From: Hedera helix
Lineage: Eukaryota > Streptophyta > Magnoliopsida > Apiales > Araliaceae
Direction: 5' to 3'
Length of the DNA: 64,000 nucleotides
NCBI GenBank assembly: GCA_947179155.2
Contig: OX359278.1
Span: forward strand, 25,739,797 to 25,803,796
Shown here: in pieces, positions 61,910 through 64,000 of the stretch
Numbering within the stretch: position 1 is the first letter of the stretch
Layout: every line of letters starts with the position of its first letter
Translations under genes and position numbers: made by a program
Notes under the pieces: generated by a model
The model's database searches: none
What the model saw: the letters and a program-made list of their open reading frames with translations, nothing else
What the model was told of the DNA's origin: nothing

Positions 61910-64000
61910 TGTGACACCCCCAAATTCGGGTCCCTTGAACCACGGGTTCGGTGTTCACGTTACTATTCTACCCTGTCATCATATCCATTTATTCTGAATA
62001 ATAACAAAACTTAATTTACATTCATACATAACTATCGCAGGTTCTATATACCTTTATACATACACATCCGTACATGATATATTACAAAAATACATCACAT
62101 TCTACCTATTACAAAATATTACAAGTACAGTCATCCTATAACTACATGGTCATTGTTTTCTAGCCTTTCCCTTTCCTTTGTCTACTCCTGATCCCTTTGC
62201 TTGTTCAGGTTTAGTTGAAATGTCATATTTAAAAGCAAGGATGAGCATAAAATAGCTAGCAAGTATATAAACAATGATGACATGATATTTTGAAATGATG
62301 AATGAAAATCATATACAATGAATATGAATCATTTACAATACACTAAGTCTTTTACAATAATCTGAGTCATAAACAATGAGCTAGATCATTTACAATAATG
62401 GTTCAATGAATGAACATGAGAAATATAACATGATCTTTATATGATTAACTAGAAACATGTAACTCGCTTGCTGTACGGTCGCAAGACCAAGAACTCGTTA
62501 AGAACAATACCAATCATCAAGATTGATAATGCCCAAATTAGTCATAAGACCACTGTTCAATTTAGATGTGTACTCTGGGTGATTAGCCCATCGTACTCTT
62601 ATATTGTGCACAACATAAACATCTATCGACACAATCATGCCATAAAATATATTTGCTTTATCCATTAATCCCCTCTTTGTATCAAGGTTGTTCTGTTACA
62701 GCATATCATAGAATCTGCACCACAACAATGTGGATTGGAGCACATAACAATAAATATTTGATTATAATATGTATCATCATATGTGTCTAGCCGGAATCAA
62801 GATTGGCATCGACCTTTTTCAAAGTAGTTCAATGGTGAATGAACTTTACATGATCACATGAATGCATAACATGAATAACTGTTCAATGAACTACAAATGG
62901 GAGTTCAGTTGGAAAACTTGCCTTTGTCTTCGCTACCTCAACTGGTAAAATACTATCCCATTTATAATATGCATGACCATAATATTGGTTCATGCATTAG
63001 TGACATACACATGCATGCTATAACTTGTTATACAATCTACCATTTATCTTTACATTACCTTTAACATTTAACACATTGTTCATTTATCCTTAACATTTAT
63101 CATATTAATCATTTTTATCAATTTATTTCTTACATTACATGTCTCTATCATCTAGTATCAAAACATTTCATTTTTGGCAAAATAAATAATTTTTTAAAGT
63201 TCAATACACTGCGCCCCGGCATAGTGTTTCTTCTTAAACACCTCGTTGGCCGCGTAGAGTTCTCGCCCAACTTCGCCTTGGCTGGCTTTGAATCTGCCCC
63301 GGCAAGCTCCTCACAGCAACACTGCGCCTTGGCGCAGTTTCTAGTGTAAAAGATCCCCGGCGCCATGCTGATTTTTCAAAAAAAAAATTATTTTCAAAAT
63401 CTCTTCTATCTTTGACCCTAATTTAATTTTCTGAGTTCCAACACTTTACATAGCATACATAACATGTATTGGACTTGCATAGGCCTTCAAAATATTTAAA
63501 AATCATAATGGCCTTATTTTTTCAATGTTTTCATTTTAGTCGTCGGCGAACGTCTTAAAACGTTTAAATCCACATTTATTGCCATAGACGCCAAACGACT
63601 TCCAATTTGATTCTAACACGTGTATTTACATGTAACTTAATTATTTGGCCTCATTTGACCTTCATTTACACAAAATGACCAAAAATTACACATTAGTGGC
63701 AATTTGTCAATTCTAACAAATTCCATCTCTAACACAACTTGACATTTTGGACTCCATGCACCACATAGGCCACCACATGCACATTTAGTAACTTTGTATA
63801 CTTGTACAACTTCTATATGCACCTTCTAAAATACTTTACAGATTATGATTTGATTAATACACAAATCATAGCCTAATATTGTAACTTTTCTACACAAGTT
63901 ATATCTTTAGACCATTTGTGATCTTATGATGCTACCTAACATGATATTATGCATGCTTCCAACATATTCAACCTTTCAAGCTAGGCTCTTATCACTTCTA
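61910..64000 (-). repeat. Chromovirus-type LTR, minus strand, running off the window
   Basis: The plus strand begins TGTGACACCCCCAAATTCGGG, the complement of a GGGGGTGTCACA-type LTR end. The block AAAAGCAAGGATGAGCATAAA (about 62230-62250) parallels 21325-21360 in reverse, and GCGCCCCGG/GCGCCTTGGCGC wording at 63210-63330 parallels 57703. No gene is supported. The other end lies beyond base 64000. Confidence 0.6.

Overview
The window is nuclear DNA of a flowering plant, most likely a eudicot. The signs are an AT-rich background, plant LTR-retrotransposon lineages (Copia, Athila-like and Tat/Ogre-like Gypsy, chromovirus-type LTRs), plant MITEs and one intronless PPR-DYW gene. Nothing bacterial, viral or organellar was seen. 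Only one intact host gene is supported: a PPR-DYW organelle RNA-editing-type protein at 27068-28756. Nearly everything else is transposon sequence, much of it nested.

Layout: 1-13160 is a Tat/Ogre-like Gypsy fragment. It is split by a complete 9.6-kb Copia element (copy A, minus strand, 100-9736, TSD ACATC), and its 3' UTR carries minisatellites. 13185-17396 is an Athila-like Gypsy on the minus strand with gag-protease and one LTR holding a 144-bp AAT microsatellite. 17397-24250 is stacked LTR debris: a SIRE-like LTR fragment, a long chromovirus-type LTR and an Athila-like LTR. 24251-33780 is the gene-bearing interval, with the PPR gene, LINE remnants, a hAT MITE and several other MITEs. 33792-36439 is a small non-autonomous LTR element with TSD AATAC. 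38277-55884 is an Athila-like element of the gag-protease-only type. It is split by a second copy of the same Copia family (copy B, 42162-52485, TSD GAAAT), which itself contains a hAT-type GGCCTGG-rich element (44267-45033, TSD TCTCGGTG). 55885-64000 is more LTR debris and a decayed retroelement-associated reading frame.

How the parts relate: the two Copia copies have different target-site duplications, so they inserted independently. Yet they share the same coding lesions: a one-codon loss in the reverse-transcriptase YVDD box, the same stop after IKRV, and Tyr replacing the last Cys of the Gag zinc knuckle. This suggests a coding-dead lineage moved in trans by another element. What such an element must keep is its cis-acting RNA. 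Just upstream of gag both copies carry four stem-loops whose outer stems differ in sequence but still pair, while all share one apical motif (TGTGCACACACA). I regard this hairpin array as the strongest candidate here for an undescribed functional structure, possibly a packaging or dimerisation signal. The Athila-like element has an unusual primer-binding site that matches plant tRNA-Asp far beyond the usual 18 nt, as if primer tRNA had been copied into the element.
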